Below are positions 63,471 to 64,000 of a stretch of 64,000 nt of DNA, one piece after another. The DNA is taken from positions 62,001 through 126,000 of the forward strand of contig CAKZQC010000003.1 of NCBI GenBank assembly GCA_937139495.1, written 5' to 3'. The stretch comes from an uncultured Saprospiraceae bacterium. Lineage in GTDB: Bacteria > Bacteroidota > Bacteroidia > Chitinophagales > Saprospiraceae. Positions within the stretch are counted from its first letter, which is position 1. Every line of letters begins with the position of its first letter. Position numbers and translations under genes: made by a program. The notes under the pieces are model-generated. The model ran no database searches, was not told where the DNA came from, and worked only from the letters and a program-made list of their open reading frames with translations.

Positions 63471-64000
63471 TGAAAAAAATTTATTTATTATTGCTTTTGC
63501 TTCCTCTTTTGTGTCAAGCTCAATCTAGTAGTTTTAACAACTGGCAGAGTGTGGGTTTAGAATATGATATTAACAAATCATTGAGATCAAAAGTCAGACT
63601 GGGCTATAGAACTACTGACTTTCAAAGTTCTAGTACTTTTCTGGATGTGGCACTCCAATACAAATTGCACAAGTATCTCAAAGTAGGGCTCGGTTGGCGT
63701 TATGCTGGTAGAGGTAACCCGACAAATGTAGATGCTATCACCAATAGGTTTCATACTGATATTTCTAGCAAAATCAAGCTTGCCAAGCACTTGTATATCA
63801 AGCCAAGGTTACGCTATCAAATGAGATTCAAAGATTGGTGGGTTAGTGAGCTAGGATATATTCCTAAACATAGCTTTAGAGCAAGATTATTGGTAAATTA
63901 CGCTATCAATAAAAAATTCTCTCTTACTTTGGGAGGTGAATTATTTACTACTGGCTATTATTATGAGACTCCAGAAACAAATCCTATACGACTTATCAGT
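63470..64000 (+). CDS. DUF2490-like outer-membrane protein, partial (C-terminus off the right edge)
   Basis: The ATG at 63470 shares its A with the preceding TGA, and the frame stays open for 177 codons to the edge. A signal peptide (MKKIYLLLLLLPLLCQA) leads into QSSSFNNWQSVGLEYDINKSLRSKVRLGYR and repeated strands (LQYKLHKYLKVGLGWRY, IKLAKHLYIKPRLRYQMRF, RARLLVNYAINKKFSLTLGGELF), as in DUF2490 beta-barrel proteins. It is coupled to the small lipoprotein, so the pair may form an outer-membrane unit. Confidence 0.75.
   Translation, partial: MKKIYLLLLLLPLLCQAQSSSFNNWQSVGLEYDINKSLRSKVRLGYRTTDFQSSSTFLDVALQYKLHKYLKVGLGWRYAGRGNPTNVDAITNRFHTDISSKIKLAKHLYIKPRLRYQMRFKDWWVSELGYIPKHSFRARLLVNYAINKKFSLTLGGELFTTGYYYETPETNPIRLIS

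Overview
The window is chromosomal DNA from a member of the Bacteroidota, most likely a marine, gliding, Saprospira/Aureispira-like lineage; the genus is inference. The evidence is the type IX secretion (T9SS) vocabulary: three PorP/SprF-family proteins, two type-B (CHU_C/gliding-type) and two type-A C-terminal sorting domains, and a PorE-like OmpA protein. A complete Na+-translocating NADH:quinone reductase operon, oxygen-dependent HemF, lipobox lipoproteins, promoters of the Bacteroidota TTTG / TAnnTTTG type and weak Shine-Dalgarno sites fit as well. No rRNA, tRNA, CRISPR array, phage or complete insertion sequence was seen.

Layout. 1-684 is the N-terminal part of a PorP/SprF protein running off the left edge. 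964-8469 holds housekeeping and small unknown genes: WbqC-like protein, lipoprotein, hemF, HExxH protein, IMPACT/YigZ, M19-like dipeptidase, ArsC/Spx-like protein and an alpha/beta hydrolase. A transposase-free 420-bp inverted-repeat element lies at 2428-2847. 8615-15208 (minus) is nqrABCDEF, with an unusual membrane-anchored NqrA and a strong terminator after nqrF. 15381-17489 is an M6-like metalloprotease. 17608-23104 (minus) is one apparent operon: type-B-sorted surface protein, PorP/SprF, lipoprotein, histidine kinase, OmpR-type regulator and hotdog thioesterase. 23324-27287 has a small secreted protein with a textbook promoter, lpxK, an acyl-CoA thioesterase and two lipoproteins. 27494-32029 has two tandem FG-GAP surface proteins with type-A sorting signals. 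32135-41682 is mixed: K+ channel, RluA, Nudix/winged-helix regulator, FadL-like porin, a PIF1-like helicase with a C-terminal membrane anchor, a SnoaL-like protein, a ParA without ParB, Aat and MscS.

42016-60444 (minus) is the main feature: a 4,892-residue adhesin-like protein followed by PorP/SprF and a PorE-like TPR/PD40/OmpA protein, an arrangement recalling the SprB/SprF gliding adhesin system. The giant protein has a DUF11-type N-terminal region, about 31 Ig-like modules in an ordered multi-module pattern, 11 strictly alternating modules of two types, and a type-B sorting domain. 60723-64000 has another OmpA-like protein, two lipoproteins and a DUF2490-like protein cut by the right edge.

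Taken together, much of the window is devoted to building, exporting and perhaps sensing the cell surface (T9SS cargo, PorP partners, OmpA anchors, a co-transcribed two-component system), set among respiration and housekeeping genes. Short repeats (89-bp, 45-bp, 15-bp) are scattered through the intergenic spaces and may be remnants of non-autonomous mobile elements.
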